Below the pieces are notes generated by a model. The model had not been told where the DNA came from. It worked only from the letters and a program-made list of their open reading frames with translations, and did not search any database. Shown here piece after piece: positions 34,555 through 42,052 of a stretch of DNA of 64,000 nucleotides (the stretch's first letter is position 1; each line of letters starts with the position of its first letter). A program made the position numbers and the translations under genes. The stretch spans positions 124,001 through 188,000 of the forward strand of contig NZ_BMSY01000008.1 of assembly GCF_014649395.1 (NCBI RefSeq), given 5' to 3'. The stretch comes from Streptomyces aureoverticillatus (lineage in GTDB: Bacteria > Actinomycetota > Actinomycetes > Streptomycetales > Streptomycetaceae).

Positions 34555-34871
34555 TGCCCCTCCCAGGGGTCCGCCTTGTGAACTCGGTCAACTCCGCTGA
34601 AACGGCGCCCACTTCGCCCGCGAGGCGCCCGAACGGCCGCGAAGTGCCCGCTCATCGTCGGTTCGGCGGCAACGCAGGGACAACCGCCCGCACGGTCAAG
34701 AGGAAGTAAAATCGTTCGAGTTGGCGACCTTGATTCACATACGTGACTGAGAAGGGGCGACGAAAGCCCCCGAAGGGGTCACGCCGGGCCAGCGCCCCGA
34801 AGGGGCGCGGGGAACTGCGCGATCAGCCACGACGCACCCGCAGCTGGCATACCGGACTTCCAGCGGAGCGC
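34555..34871. other. Intergenic region with a dispersed repeat and the symporter promoter
   Basis: The 317-base spacer between two minus-strand genes has no credible ORF. Its right half carries the hairpin repeat at 34791-34843 and a second GAAGGGG-rich palindrome at about 34750-34780. The left half, with lower GC and an AAGAGGAAGTAAAATCG stretch near 34699, probably holds the symporter promoter, although no clear -10/-35 pair is visible. Confidence 0.5.
34791..34843. repeat. Dispersed Streptomyces hairpin repeat, copy 1
   Basis: A 53-base element: AGCGCCCC-GAA-GGGGCGC hairpin followed by GGGAACTGCGCGATCAGCC and ACGACGCACCCGCAG. It matches copy 2 at 54821-54872 with three differences. It lies after the 3' end of an SDR gene and may serve as a terminator. 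I recognise the GGGGCGCGGGGAACTGCGCG core as abundant in Streptomyces genomes. Confidence 0.85.
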
Positions 34872-35657
34872 TCAGCGCATCAGCTCGCCCGCGTTCACCA
34901 ACAACGACTGCCCCGTAATGGCCCGCGCCCGGTCCGACGCGAGGAACACGCACGCGTCCGCGACGTCCCCGTCCGTGGCCAGCTCCGGCAGCGCCATCCG
35001 GTCCGTGAGCCGCCGCTTCACCTCCGCCTCCGGTACGCCCTCGGTGTGCGCCGTGAACTTCACGTACGCCTCCACCGGCGGACCCCACATCCAGCCCGGC
35101 TGCACCGTGTTCACGCGGATCCGGTGCGGGCCCAGTTCGCGCGCGAGGGAGTACATCGCCGAGACCAGCGCGCCCTTGGACGCCGCGTACGCCGCCTGCC
35201 GCACCTGCGAGGGCGCGGCCACCGACGACTGCGTACCGATGAGCACGACCGAGCCGCCGCGCGCCTTCAGGGCGGGCAGGCAGGACCGGGCCATGCGCAG
35301 CGAGCCGAGCAGGTTCACGTCCAGGACGCCGGACCAGGCGGCGAAGTCCGCGTCCTGAAGGCCGCCGAAGTAGCTGTCCCAGGCGGCGACCTGGACCAGC
35401 GCGTCGATCCGCCCGAACCGCTCGACGGCCAGGGCGGCGAGGGCGTCGCACTGGCCCTCGTCGGTGATGTCCGTCGCCCGGTACGCGACGCGGGTGCCGT
35501 CGGGGTCGATCCCGGCGGCCGACTTGGCGAGGTTCGCCTCGGTGCGCGCCCCCAGCACGGCGTTCCCGCCGTCGCGCACCACGGCGGCGGCGACCTCGTG
35601 GCCGAGCCCCGCGCCGACCCCGGAGACGATCACGGTCCTGCCGTCGAGCAGTGACAT
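34872..35657 (-). CDS. Short-chain dehydrogenase/reductase (SDR)
   Basis: 261 residues. It has the Rossmann motif SGVGAGLGHEVA near residue 12, a DITDEGQ acidic segment, active-site YAASK near residue 157 with an upstream Ser in GTQSSVAAPS, and an ITGQSLLVNAGELM end. The usual NNAG reads VQVAAWD, so the family motif is altered. It should act on an alcohol/ketone with NAD(P)H. It is divergent from the two-domain gene at 35745, and the 87-base spacer holds the fourth CTGACG-NNN-CGTCAG site, which connects it to the catabolic cluster at 0.5-4.8 kb. Confidence 0.88.
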   Translation of the reverse strand: MSLLDGRTVIVSGVGAGLGHEVAAAVVRDGGNAVLGARTEANLAKSAAGIDPDGTRVAYRATDITDEGQCDALAALAVERFGRIDALVQVAAWDSYFGGLQDADFAAWSGVLDVNLLGSLRMARSCLPALKARGGSVVLIGTQSSVAAPSQVRQAAYAASKGALVSAMYSLARELGPHRIRVNTVQPGWMWGPPVEAYVKFTAHTEGVPEAEVKRRLTDRMALPELATDGDVADACVFLASDRARAITGQSLLVNAGELMR

Positions 35658-35685
35658 GGGGAACCTCCCGGCTCTGGCAGTTTTC

Positions 35686-35700
35686 CTGACGGGGCGTCAG
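35686..35700. promoter_or_regulatory. Palindromic operator CTGACG-GGG-CGTCAG
   Basis: Fourth copy of the pattern, in the 87-base spacer between the divergent SDR (start 35657) and the gene at 35745. One site could control both promoters. Confidence 0.7.
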
Positions 35701-35744
35701 AGTATGGGCGTCCACCGGAGGAAGGAAGAAGGGGAGGGGAGCCG

Positions 35745-36584
35745 ATGACCGAGGACACCCGGAGCGGGACGTACGCGGAGCTGGCCGCCGTCGGGCCCTA
35801 CGGGGTGCGTCCGGGGCACGCCCTGATCACCATGGTCGAGCCGCACCCCGGCCAGGAGTACGCCTACAACCGCTGGTACGAGGACGACCACTACTACGCG
35901 GGCGCCATGGCGATGCCCTGGATGTACGCGGGCCGGCGCTGGGTGGCGACCCGCGACCTCCAGCTCCTGCGGCGGCCGGAGAAGTCGGCGGTCGCCGAGC
36001 CGGTGACCGCGGGCTGCTACCTGTCGACGTACTGGATCACCGAGGGCCGCTACGACGAGCACATGAAGTGGACCGTCGGCATCAACAAGCGCCTCAACCG
36101 CGACGGCCGCGTCCACCAGGCCCGCACGCATGTCTTCACGGCCTTCCAGGACCACGAGGCCACCGTGTACCGGGACGGGGCGGCCGGGCCGCGCGACTTC
36201 CACGCGCTCGACCATCCGTACCAGGGGCTCGTCCTCGAAGTCGTCGACGCCGAAAGCGCCGAGCGGCGCGCGGAGTTGCTGGAGTGGCTGGTGGCGCGGC
36301 GGCTGCCGCGCGCGCTCGCCGGGTCGCCCGCCGCGATGACCGTGGCCTTCCGGCCGACGCCGCTGCCGGGGGACCGGATGACGTACGTGAAGCAGGTCGA
36401 GGGCGTCGACACCCGGCTGACGCTGCTGTGGTTCCTGGAGTGCGATCCGCGGGAGTGCTGGGAGGAGCTGTTCGCCGGGGGCGAGGCGGATGTCGGCGCG
36501 TCGGGGCTCGGCCGGCTTGAGCTGGCCGCGCCGTTCATCCCGACGGTGCCGGGCACGGACCGGTACGTCGACCAGCTCCGCTAG
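35745..36584 (+). CDS. Unknown protein, possible two-domain EthD-like/dimeric alpha-beta barrel
   Basis: 279 residues. The first half (HALITMVEPHPGQEYAYNRWYEDDHYYAGAM then MYAGRRWVATRD) has the strand-helix pattern and the W-Y-x-x-x-H-Y element often seen in EthD or dimeric alpha-beta barrel proteins. The second half (DRMTYVKQVEGVDTRLTLLWFLECDPRECWEELF) may be a second similar unit. EthD-like proteins help oxidative degradation or tailoring pathways, sometimes as lyases or cyclases. I do not recognise the exact family. It is divergent from an SDR across a CTGACG palindrome, so it probably belongs to the same regulon as the LLM/amidohydrolase cluster. A strong hairpin follows the gene. Confidence 0.75.
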   Translation: MTEDTRSGTYAELAAVGPYGVRPGHALITMVEPHPGQEYAYNRWYEDDHYYAGAMAMPWMYAGRRWVATRDLQLLRRPEKSAVAEPVTAGCYLSTYWITEGRYDEHMKWTVGINKRLNRDGRVHQARTHVFTAFQDHEATVYRDGAAGPRDFHALDHPYQGLVLEVVDAESAERRAELLEWLVARRLPRALAGSPAAMTVAFRPTPLPGDRMTYVKQVEGVDTRLTLLWFLECDPRECWEELFAGGEADVGASGLGRLELAAPFIPTVPGTDRYVDQLR

Positions 36585-36605
36585 GGCACGCCCCGGGCAA
36601 AGGCC

Positions 36606-36646
36606 GAGCCCTCTCGGCCAGGACGGCGGACCAGTCGAGAGGGCTC
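36606..36646 (+). terminator. Hairpin terminator: GAGCCCTCTCG / CGAGAGGGCTC
   Basis: An exact 11-base inverted repeat with a 19-base loop, 21 bases after the stop at 36584. It lies between convergent genes (35745 plus and DUF397 minus) and may act both ways. Confidence 0.7.
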
Positions 36647-36686
36647 ATGCGGTGGTGCTATGCGGTTGTATCGGTACTGGCACGTA

Positions 36687-36896
36687 TCACCGGCGTCCGT
36701 GAGACCCCTCGCGCACCACGGTCACGAAGGAGTTCCACGATTCGGCGGGGAACGCGATGACCGGACCATCTGTGATCTTCGAGTCGCGCACCGAAATGGC
36801 GTGCGTCACGGGGGACTTGACCTCGACACAAGCGCCGTTCCCGGTGGAGTAGGAAGACTTGGTCCACGTGTGTGCGGCACCTTGCTGGATTGCCAT
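36687..36896 (-). CDS. DUF397 protein
   Basis: 69 residues, normal family length. It has the signature TWTKSSYSTGNGACVEV, then SVRDSKITDGPVIAFPAESWNSFV. It is the partner of the XRE/DUF5753 regulator encoded upstream at 37101-37958, in the same orientation but separated by 204 bases. That spacer holds two inverted repeats, so this pair is not translationally coupled, unlike the pair at 24.1-25.2 kb. The function is presumably to modulate that regulator. Confidence 0.87.
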   Translation of the reverse strand: MAIQQGAAHTWTKSSYSTGNGACVEVKSPVTHAISVRDSKITDGPVIAFPAESWNSFVTVVREGSHGRR

Positions 36897-36930
36897 GTTT
36901 GCTCCGTTTTGCGCAGTTGGTGAATTGCTG

Positions 36931-36950
36931 TTACCGCCTGTGAGCGGTAA
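36931..36950. promoter_or_regulatory. Inverted repeat TTACCGC-N6-GCGGTAA
   Basis: A perfect 7-base inverted repeat, 35 bases upstream of the DUF397 start. It could be an operator for the neighbouring XRE regulator. GC content drops in this region. Confidence 0.5.
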
Positions 36951-36951
36951 G

Positions 36952-36974
36952 CGCCAACGTTCTTGCTGTTGGCG
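36952..36974. promoter_or_regulatory. Inverted repeat CGCCAAC-N9-GTTGGCG
   Basis: A second perfect 7-base inverted repeat immediately beside TTACCGC-N6-GCGGTAA, in the spacer between the XRE and DUF397 genes. Either or both could be regulator sites or, taken together, the terminator of the XRE gene. Confidence 0.45.
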
Positions 36975-37100
36975 TGAATGACGCTACTCGCCAACATCGA
37001 TCGGCGTAGAGGTCGTTCACTCAACCGGATGGCATATTCCAGGAGGGTCTTCCGTCGCGCTGTGGCGAAGGTGTACTGTGCGGCGATTTCGCGCCCGCCG

Positions 37101-37958
37101 TCAGCGGGCGTACTCCTTGGCGAGGTCCGCGATCAACTGACGGGACTGCTCCACGTTCAGCGCCTGGGCCCGCAAATGCTCGTACATGACGCTGTACTGC
37201 TGGACGTCATTCGCCTTTTCCAGATACAGGTCGCTGGTGACGCCCTCGATGTAGACGACGCTGGAATCCGACGCGTCCGGGAACTCGAGAATCGCGTACT
37301 GACCGTTCAGACCCGGGTGCGCGCCCATGTCGAACGGGATCACCTGCACCGTCACATGCGGCAATTGCGACTGTTCCACCAGGTATTCCAGTTGCTCGCG
37401 CATCAGCGCGCGGGTGCCGACGACGCGGCGCAGCGCGGATTCGTCCAGGACCGTCCACAGCCGCAGCGGATTCTCCGGCGCCGCGATGCGCTCCTGGCGG
37501 CGCATGCGGACCTGCACCCGTTTCTCGATGTCGGTCGGTGTTGTCTCCGGGAGCGCGCCGGTGATCAGCGCCTCCGCGTACGGCCTGGTCTGCAGCAGGC
37601 CGGGGACGACCTGCGGGTCGTACACGCGCAAGGAAGCGGCGTCCGTCTCCAGACCGATGTACACGCTGTACGGGATGTCGCCGAAGGAGTGCCACCAGCC
37701 CTGCTGGCGCGAGTCCTTGGCCATCTGCATCAGCGAGTCGACGATGCGGTGGTCCTCGACCTCGTACACCCCGCAGAGGTCGCGGACGTCGCGCTGACTG
37801 ATCGAACGGCGGCCGTTCTCGAGGCGGCTGATCTTCGACTGCGAGACGAGCAGGCGCTCCGCCACCTCCTCGGCCGTCATGCCCTTGAGCTCACGCAGCC
37901 GGCGCAGCTCCTGGCCGAGCCGGCGTCGCCTGACGGTGGGATTGACGTTGGACGCCAC
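37101..37958 (-). CDS. XRE-family regulator with DUF5753 domain
   Basis: 285 residues. The helix-turn-helix is clear at residues 20-45 (LKGMTAEEVAERLLVSQSKISRLENGRR). DUF5753 follows with VVPGLLQTRPYAEAL, RMRRQERIA, LRRVVGTRALMREQLEYLVE, VTVQVIPFDMGAHPGL and VVYIEGVTSDLYLEK. This is a strongly conserved Streptomyces family, related to regulators of the BldB/DUF397 network. It has its own start at 37958; the DUF397 gene downstream is the probable partner. The HTH is more orthodox than that of the DUF5753 protein at 24.4 kb. Confidence 0.92.
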   Translation of the reverse strand: MASNVNPTVRRRRLGQELRRLRELKGMTAEEVAERLLVSQSKISRLENGRRSISQRDVRDLCGVYEVEDHRIVDSLMQMAKDSRQQGWWHSFGDIPYSVYIGLETDAASLRVYDPQVVPGLLQTRPYAEALITGALPETTPTDIEKRVQVRMRRQERIAAPENPLRLWTVLDESALRRVVGTRALMREQLEYLVEQSQLPHVTVQVIPFDMGAHPGLNGQYAILEFPDASDSSVVYIEGVTSDLYLEKANDVQQYSVMYEHLRAQALNVEQSRQLIADLAKEYAR

Positions 37959-38275
37959 GGGACGTGCACCTCCGGCACTATGCCTCTACTTTGCGTGTCT
38001 GCTGCCATGCAGAGTGCCACCACGGGCCAACTCCCCGCTGGGAAACAGCAGAACAGCGGTATGTGGGGGTGCCGGCGCTGCGTGCGCCGAGTGCGGTTCC
38101 TCAACGGGCGTGCTGCGTGAGGCTGTTGCGGCCGCGCGGACCAGTACGCCGTCCGTCCGTACTGGACGGACCGGCGCCCTGGCCGCGCGGTCCAGCGGCT
38201 CCCGAACCGGGTCTGGGGGACTGCGGTGCGGCGCTGGGTGCTGGTGCCTGGCGGTGCTTCTGGTGTGGCCGGACT
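37959..38275. other. Intergenic region, no gene seen
   Basis: 317 bases between the start of the XRE gene and the end of the GPP34 gene. Its open frames on both strands have composition unlike the neighbours and no ribosome site; I see no strong hairpin. The XRE promoter should lie in the first 100 bases. Confidence 0.5.
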
Positions 38276-39043
38276 TCAGTGGGCCACGGCGCGGGCCATG
38301 GCTCCCGCACCCCGGCGCGGCTGCATCGGAACCCTGCCGGGGTCCGGTGCGGTCCTCGCCGCCTGCGCGGGCTGCCGCCCGCCCGGTGCCGCGGTCGCGG
38401 GGCTGCGCCGCGGCTGTGCCGCCACACCGTTCTGGACGTCCATCACGGCGTGCGCCACGAGGCCGCCCATCGGGTCGTGCCTGATCAGATCCCGCAGCCG
38501 GGAACGGGACGAGCGGCCCTCGTTGCCCGGATACAGGTGCTTGCCGAGTCCGACCGCGTGGGCCAGCGCGGCGAGCGCCGCGGTCCGCGGGTCCGGCGGG
38601 ACGCCGGTGCGGATCGCTGAATCCAGCCGGGCCCTGATGTCCCGGCTGATCGCCGTGTCCGTCGCCTGGTAGCGAGTCGTCGGCAGTACTCCGCACATCT
38701 GGCCCGCCACGGCATGCACCATGCCGCACCGCTCCAGATGCGAGAGGTAAATCTGGCGCAGCCCCAGGCGGGGCCCGCCGATCCAGTGGACCGCCCGGAC
38801 CGGGCTGCCGCGCCTGCGCAGCAGTTCCAGTGCGGAGTCCAGAGTCGGATCTCCGGTCGGCCGTGGCATCACCACGGCGATACGATCCCCGTCAGGGGCT
38901 ATCCGTCCGGCCAGCGCCAGCTCCACTAGCTGTGCTCCGGCCAGACCGAGGTCGAGCGACTGCGGCTGCGCCGTGGTACCCGTGGCCGGGTCCAAAGCGA
39001 GCAGCAGAAGCTCCTCCGGAATTGTTCTGCGGCTCCTGCCCAT
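38276..39043 (-). CDS. GPP34 (Golgi phosphoprotein 3-like) family protein
   Basis: 255 residues of the GOLPH3/VPS74-like family that is expanded in Streptomyces. Marks: TIPEELLLLALDPATGTT at the N-terminus, LDLGLAGAQLVELALAGRI, and the helical DPRTAALAALAHAVGLGKHLYPGNEGRSSRSRLRDLI region before an Ala/Pro-rich tail. In eukaryotes the fold binds phosphoinositide lipids; in bacteria its role is not settled. ATG at 39043. The gene stands alone, divergent from the carboxypeptidase gene with a 256-base spacer. Confidence 0.82.
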   Translation of the reverse strand: MGRSRRTIPEELLLLALDPATGTTAQPQSLDLGLAGAQLVELALAGRIAPDGDRIAVVMPRPTGDPTLDSALELLRRRGSPVRAVHWIGGPRLGLRQIYLSHLERCGMVHAVAGQMCGVLPTTRYQATDTAISRDIRARLDSAIRTGVPPDPRTAALAALAHAVGLGKHLYPGNEGRSSRSRLRDLIRHDPMGGLVAHAVMDVQNGVAAQPRRSPATAAPGGRQPAQAARTAPDPGRVPMQPRRGAGAMARAVAH

Positions 39044-39299
39044 CCATGCCTCCCCGCGTGGATGAATGACAGGGTGACCCCTCTCACATTGGTCTGTCGA
39101 GAGTGCGTGGGCGGTACGTACGGGAACCAGTAGGTATGTCGTTCTCGTCTACCACGGGGGTTAAGCCCTCACACAGGACACTGGTACATGGTTCGGACAC
39201 GTTCGGACAGCGGGTCCGGGCGGATGATTGCGGCGGTGCGGGCGCTTCGGCGTACGCAATGGCCGGACGTAACGGCGTGGCGAGCACGAGGAGGCATCG

Positions 39300-41984
39300 G
39301 TGGCGGGCGAGTTCCCCGACAGGTCGAAGACGGTTTCTGGCGGGGGCGCCTCGGACGGTGGGGCCGACGCTTCGTCCTCCCCCGCGTCCGGCTCCACGTC
39401 CGGCTCCACGCTGGGTGACACCCAGGGAGACGCGCGGCTGCGGGCCGCGGTTGCCGCGTGGGTGGCGGGGTCGGAGGAGTCCCCGGGTGCCGAGGGTGCC
39501 GAGGGCGCGGATGGCGCGGACGGCTCCGTCGGGGCGGAGGGGGAAGGTTCCTCCTCGGGTGTGGGCGGGGCTTCGGGTGAGGGTTCCGAGAGCCCCGAGC
39601 GCTCCGGGGAGGCGTCGGACGACGGCACGGCGGAGGCTGCCGACGGCGGCGACGAAGGTGCCGCTGACGGCGACATAAGCGCAGGTCAGGGAGGTGCCGC
39701 CGACACCGGGGCGGACGGTGACGCCGAGGGTTCCGCCGACGGCGGGGGCGACGGCGACGACGGTGCTGAGGACGGCGCTGAGGACAGCGCCGCTGCGGAC
39801 GGCGACGAAGGTGCCGAGGACGACGGCGCCGCGGCGTCGGGTTCCGCGGTCGACATGGCCACCGCCGTGTTCACGGCCGCGCGTCCCTCCGCGAAGGCGG
39901 ACGACGCGGAGGCGGACGACGCGAGGGCGGATGACGAGGTTCGCTCCGAGTCCGGCTCCGAGTCGGAGTCCGGCTCCGACGATGCCGAGTCCGAGTCCGA
40001 GTCCGGGTCTCCTGACCCCCGGATCGACCAGGCCACGGCCGTATTCAGGACGGTGCGCCCCGGCGCGGACGCCAAGTCCGGCGAGGACGCACCGAAGGGT
40101 GCCGCCAAGTCCGGCGAGGACGCGTCGAAGGACGAGGCCGAGCCCGGCGACGACGCCCCGAAGGAAGACGCCGAGTCCCGTTCCGGGGAGCGAGGCGTCG
40201 ACCAGGCCACCGCCGTGTTCAAGGCCGTGCGGCCCGCCTCCGCGGGCGTGGATCAGCCCACCACCATGCTCAAGCTCGGCGATGCCGGGAAGAGCGAGGA
40301 GGCGGCCGGGGCCGGGGCCGCGAAGAAGGCCGAGCCCAAGGCCGAGTCCAAGGCCAAGGAAACGCCCAAGGCCGCGAACAAGGCCGCGCCCAAAGCCGCG
40401 CCCGAGTCCGAGTCCGAGCGGACCAGCAAGTTCGTCGCGCTGAAGCCGCTCGACGAACCCCGCGCCAAGCCCGCCCCGAAGCCCGCGACGGACCCGGCCG
40501 GCAAGCCGGGGGCCAAGCCCGGGGCGGCCGGGACCGGGGCCGCCGGAGCCGGGGCCGCGGCGGCCGGGGCGGGAGCCGACGCCAAGGCCGGCTCCACCTC
40601 CGTACCCGCGCAGAGCACCCCCGGACAGGCGCCCCCGCCAGGCCAGGCGCCGCAGCCGGACCAGCACACGCGCCAGCAGCCCCTGCCTCCCAAGCCGCCG
40701 ATCGACCTGCTCGCCGAGCTGACCAACACGCCGCCGCCCGCGGAGACCCCGGTCCGCACCATCGTGCGCCGGGTCAAGATCTGGACGCCCCTCGTGCTGC
40801 TGCTCGCCGTGGTGTTCGCAGTCGCACAGGCGGTGCGCCCGCTGCCCGACCCGAAGCTCACGCTGACGAGCGCGTCGTCGTACTCGTTCGAGGGCGGGAA
40901 GCCCTCCATTCCGTGGCCGAGCAAGGGCCAGGCGGCCATGGACGTGGACGGCATCGGCAGCTTCGGCACCTCCGGCGCGCAGAAGCCCGTACCGATCGCG
41001 AGCATCGCCAAGGTGATGACGACGTATCTGATCCTGCGCGACCACCCGATCAAGAAGGGCGGGGACGGCAAGACGCTCACCGTCGACGCCGAGGCGCAGC
41101 GGCACTACGAGAAGGGCAAGCCGGAGAACGAGTCCGTCGTCAAGGTGACCGAGGGCCAGAAGATCACCCAGTACGAGGCCCTGCAGGCCGTCATGCTGCC
41201 GTCGGCGAACAACGTCGCGCGGATGCTCGCGCGCTGGGACAGCAACGGTGACGAGAAGAAGTTCGTGGCGAAGATGAACAAGACCGCCAAGGAACTCGGC
41301 ATGAAGAACACCCGCTACACGGACCCGAGCGGCCTGGACAAGACGACCGTCTCGACCGCCGAGGACCTGGTGAAGCTCGGCCGGGTGGCGATGGAGAACC
41401 CGACCTTCAAGGAGATCGCCCGCCAGCCCGGCTACAAGGACCTCAACAACGAGGAGCAGAAGAACTACTTCGGTCTCGTCCCGACCGTCGCCATCGGCAT
41501 CAAGACCGGCACCACCACGGCCGCGGGCGGCAACATCCTCTTCGCCGCGGAGAAGAAGGTCGGCGGCAAGACCCACGTGATCGTCGGCGCGGCCCTCGCC
41601 CAGTTCGGCTCGGGCGGCGTGGCCAACATCGACAAGGTCACCAACGTCACCAAGGACCTGATCGCGGCCGGGCAGGACGCTCTCCAGGCCAAGACCGTGG
41701 TGAAGAAGGGCCAGGTCGTCGGCGAGGTCGACGACGGCCTCGGCGGCACGACGCCGGTCGTCGCCACCAAGGACGTCACCGCCGTCGGCTGGTCCGGCCT
41801 GACCGCGAAGGTCGAGCTGGACGACGCGGGCAAGACCCCGCCGCACTCCGCGAAGGCGGGCACGGTCGTCGGCCGCCTCACCGTCGGGGACGGCACCACC
41901 AGCGGTGCGATCAAGGTGCCGGTGGCCCTGCAGAAGGACCTCTCCGAGCCGGGCTTCGGCGCGAAGCTGACGCGCGTCGCCTGA
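39300..41984 (+). CDS. D-alanyl-D-alanine carboxypeptidase with a long repetitive cytosolic region
   Basis: 894 residues. The first 495 are disordered, rich in Gly, Ser, Asp, Glu, Ala and Lys, and contain repeats of (V/I)D(M/Q)ATAVF-x-x-(V/A)RP near residues 184, 242 and 300, with degenerate versions VDQPTTMLKLG near 318 and ERTSKFVALKP near 373. One membrane helix (residues 497-515) leads to an external penicillin-binding domain with SIAK (Ser568), SAN (635) and KTG (735), the three active-site motifs of class C low-mass PBPs. It trims pentapeptides in peptidoglycan. The repeats may be docking or phosphorylation sites facing the cytoplasm. GTG at 39300 has GAGGAGG upstream. A 19-pair terminator follows. 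Confidence 0.88.
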   Translation: MAGEFPDRSKTVSGGGASDGGADASSSPASGSTSGSTLGDTQGDARLRAAVAAWVAGSEESPGAEGAEGADGADGSVGAEGEGSSSGVGGASGEGSESPERSGEASDDGTAEAADGGDEGAADGDISAGQGGAADTGADGDAEGSADGGGDGDDGAEDGAEDSAAADGDEGAEDDGAAASGSAVDMATAVFTAARPSAKADDAEADDARADDEVRSESGSESESGSDDAESESESGSPDPRIDQATAVFRTVRPGADAKSGEDAPKGAAKSGEDASKDEAEPGDDAPKEDAESRSGERGVDQATAVFKAVRPASAGVDQPTTMLKLGDAGKSEEAAGAGAAKKAEPKAESKAKETPKAANKAAPKAAPESESERTSKFVALKPLDEPRAKPAPKPATDPAGKPGAKPGAAGTGAAGAGAAAAGAGADAKAGSTSVPAQSTPGQAPPPGQAPQPDQHTRQQPLPPKPPIDLLAELTNTPPPAETPVRTIVRRVKIWTPLVLLLAVVFAVAQAVRPLPDPKLTLTSASSYSFEGGKPSIPWPSKGQAAMDVDGIGSFGTSGAQKPVPIASIAKVMTTYLILRDHPIKKGGDGKTLTVDAEAQRHYEKGKPENESVVKVTEGQKITQYEALQAVMLPSANNVARMLARWDSNGDEKKFVAKMNKTAKELGMKNTRYTDPSGLDKTTVSTAEDLVKLGRVAMENPTFKEIARQPGYKDLNNEEQKNYFGLVPTVAIGIKTGTTTAAGGNILFAAEKKVGGKTHVIVGAALAQFGSGGVANIDKVTNVTKDLIAAGQDALQAKTVVKKGQVVGEVDDGLGGTTPVVATKDVTAVGWSGLTAKVELDDAGKTPPHSAKAGTVVGRLTVGDGTTSGAIKVPVALQKDLSEPGFGAKLTRVA

Positions 41985-42001
41985 GCGGCGCGGGCACAGC
42001 A

Positions 42002-42043
42002 AGAAGGGGTGGGGCGAGCCGAACGGCTCGCCCCACCCCTTCT
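42002..42043. terminator. Strong two-way terminator, 19-base-pair stem
   Basis: Perfect inverted repeat 42002-42020 with 42025-42043 (AGAAGGGGTGGGGCGAGCC and its complement), loop GAAC. It lies between the convergent carboxypeptidase and membrane-protein genes. Confidence 0.9.
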
Positions 42044-42052
42044 GCGTAAGAG

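Noticed and set aside
37879..38484. Plus-strand frame of 201 codons across the XRE/GPP34 spacer
   Set aside because: It has no ribosome site, atypical composition and overlaps two well-supported minus-strand genes.
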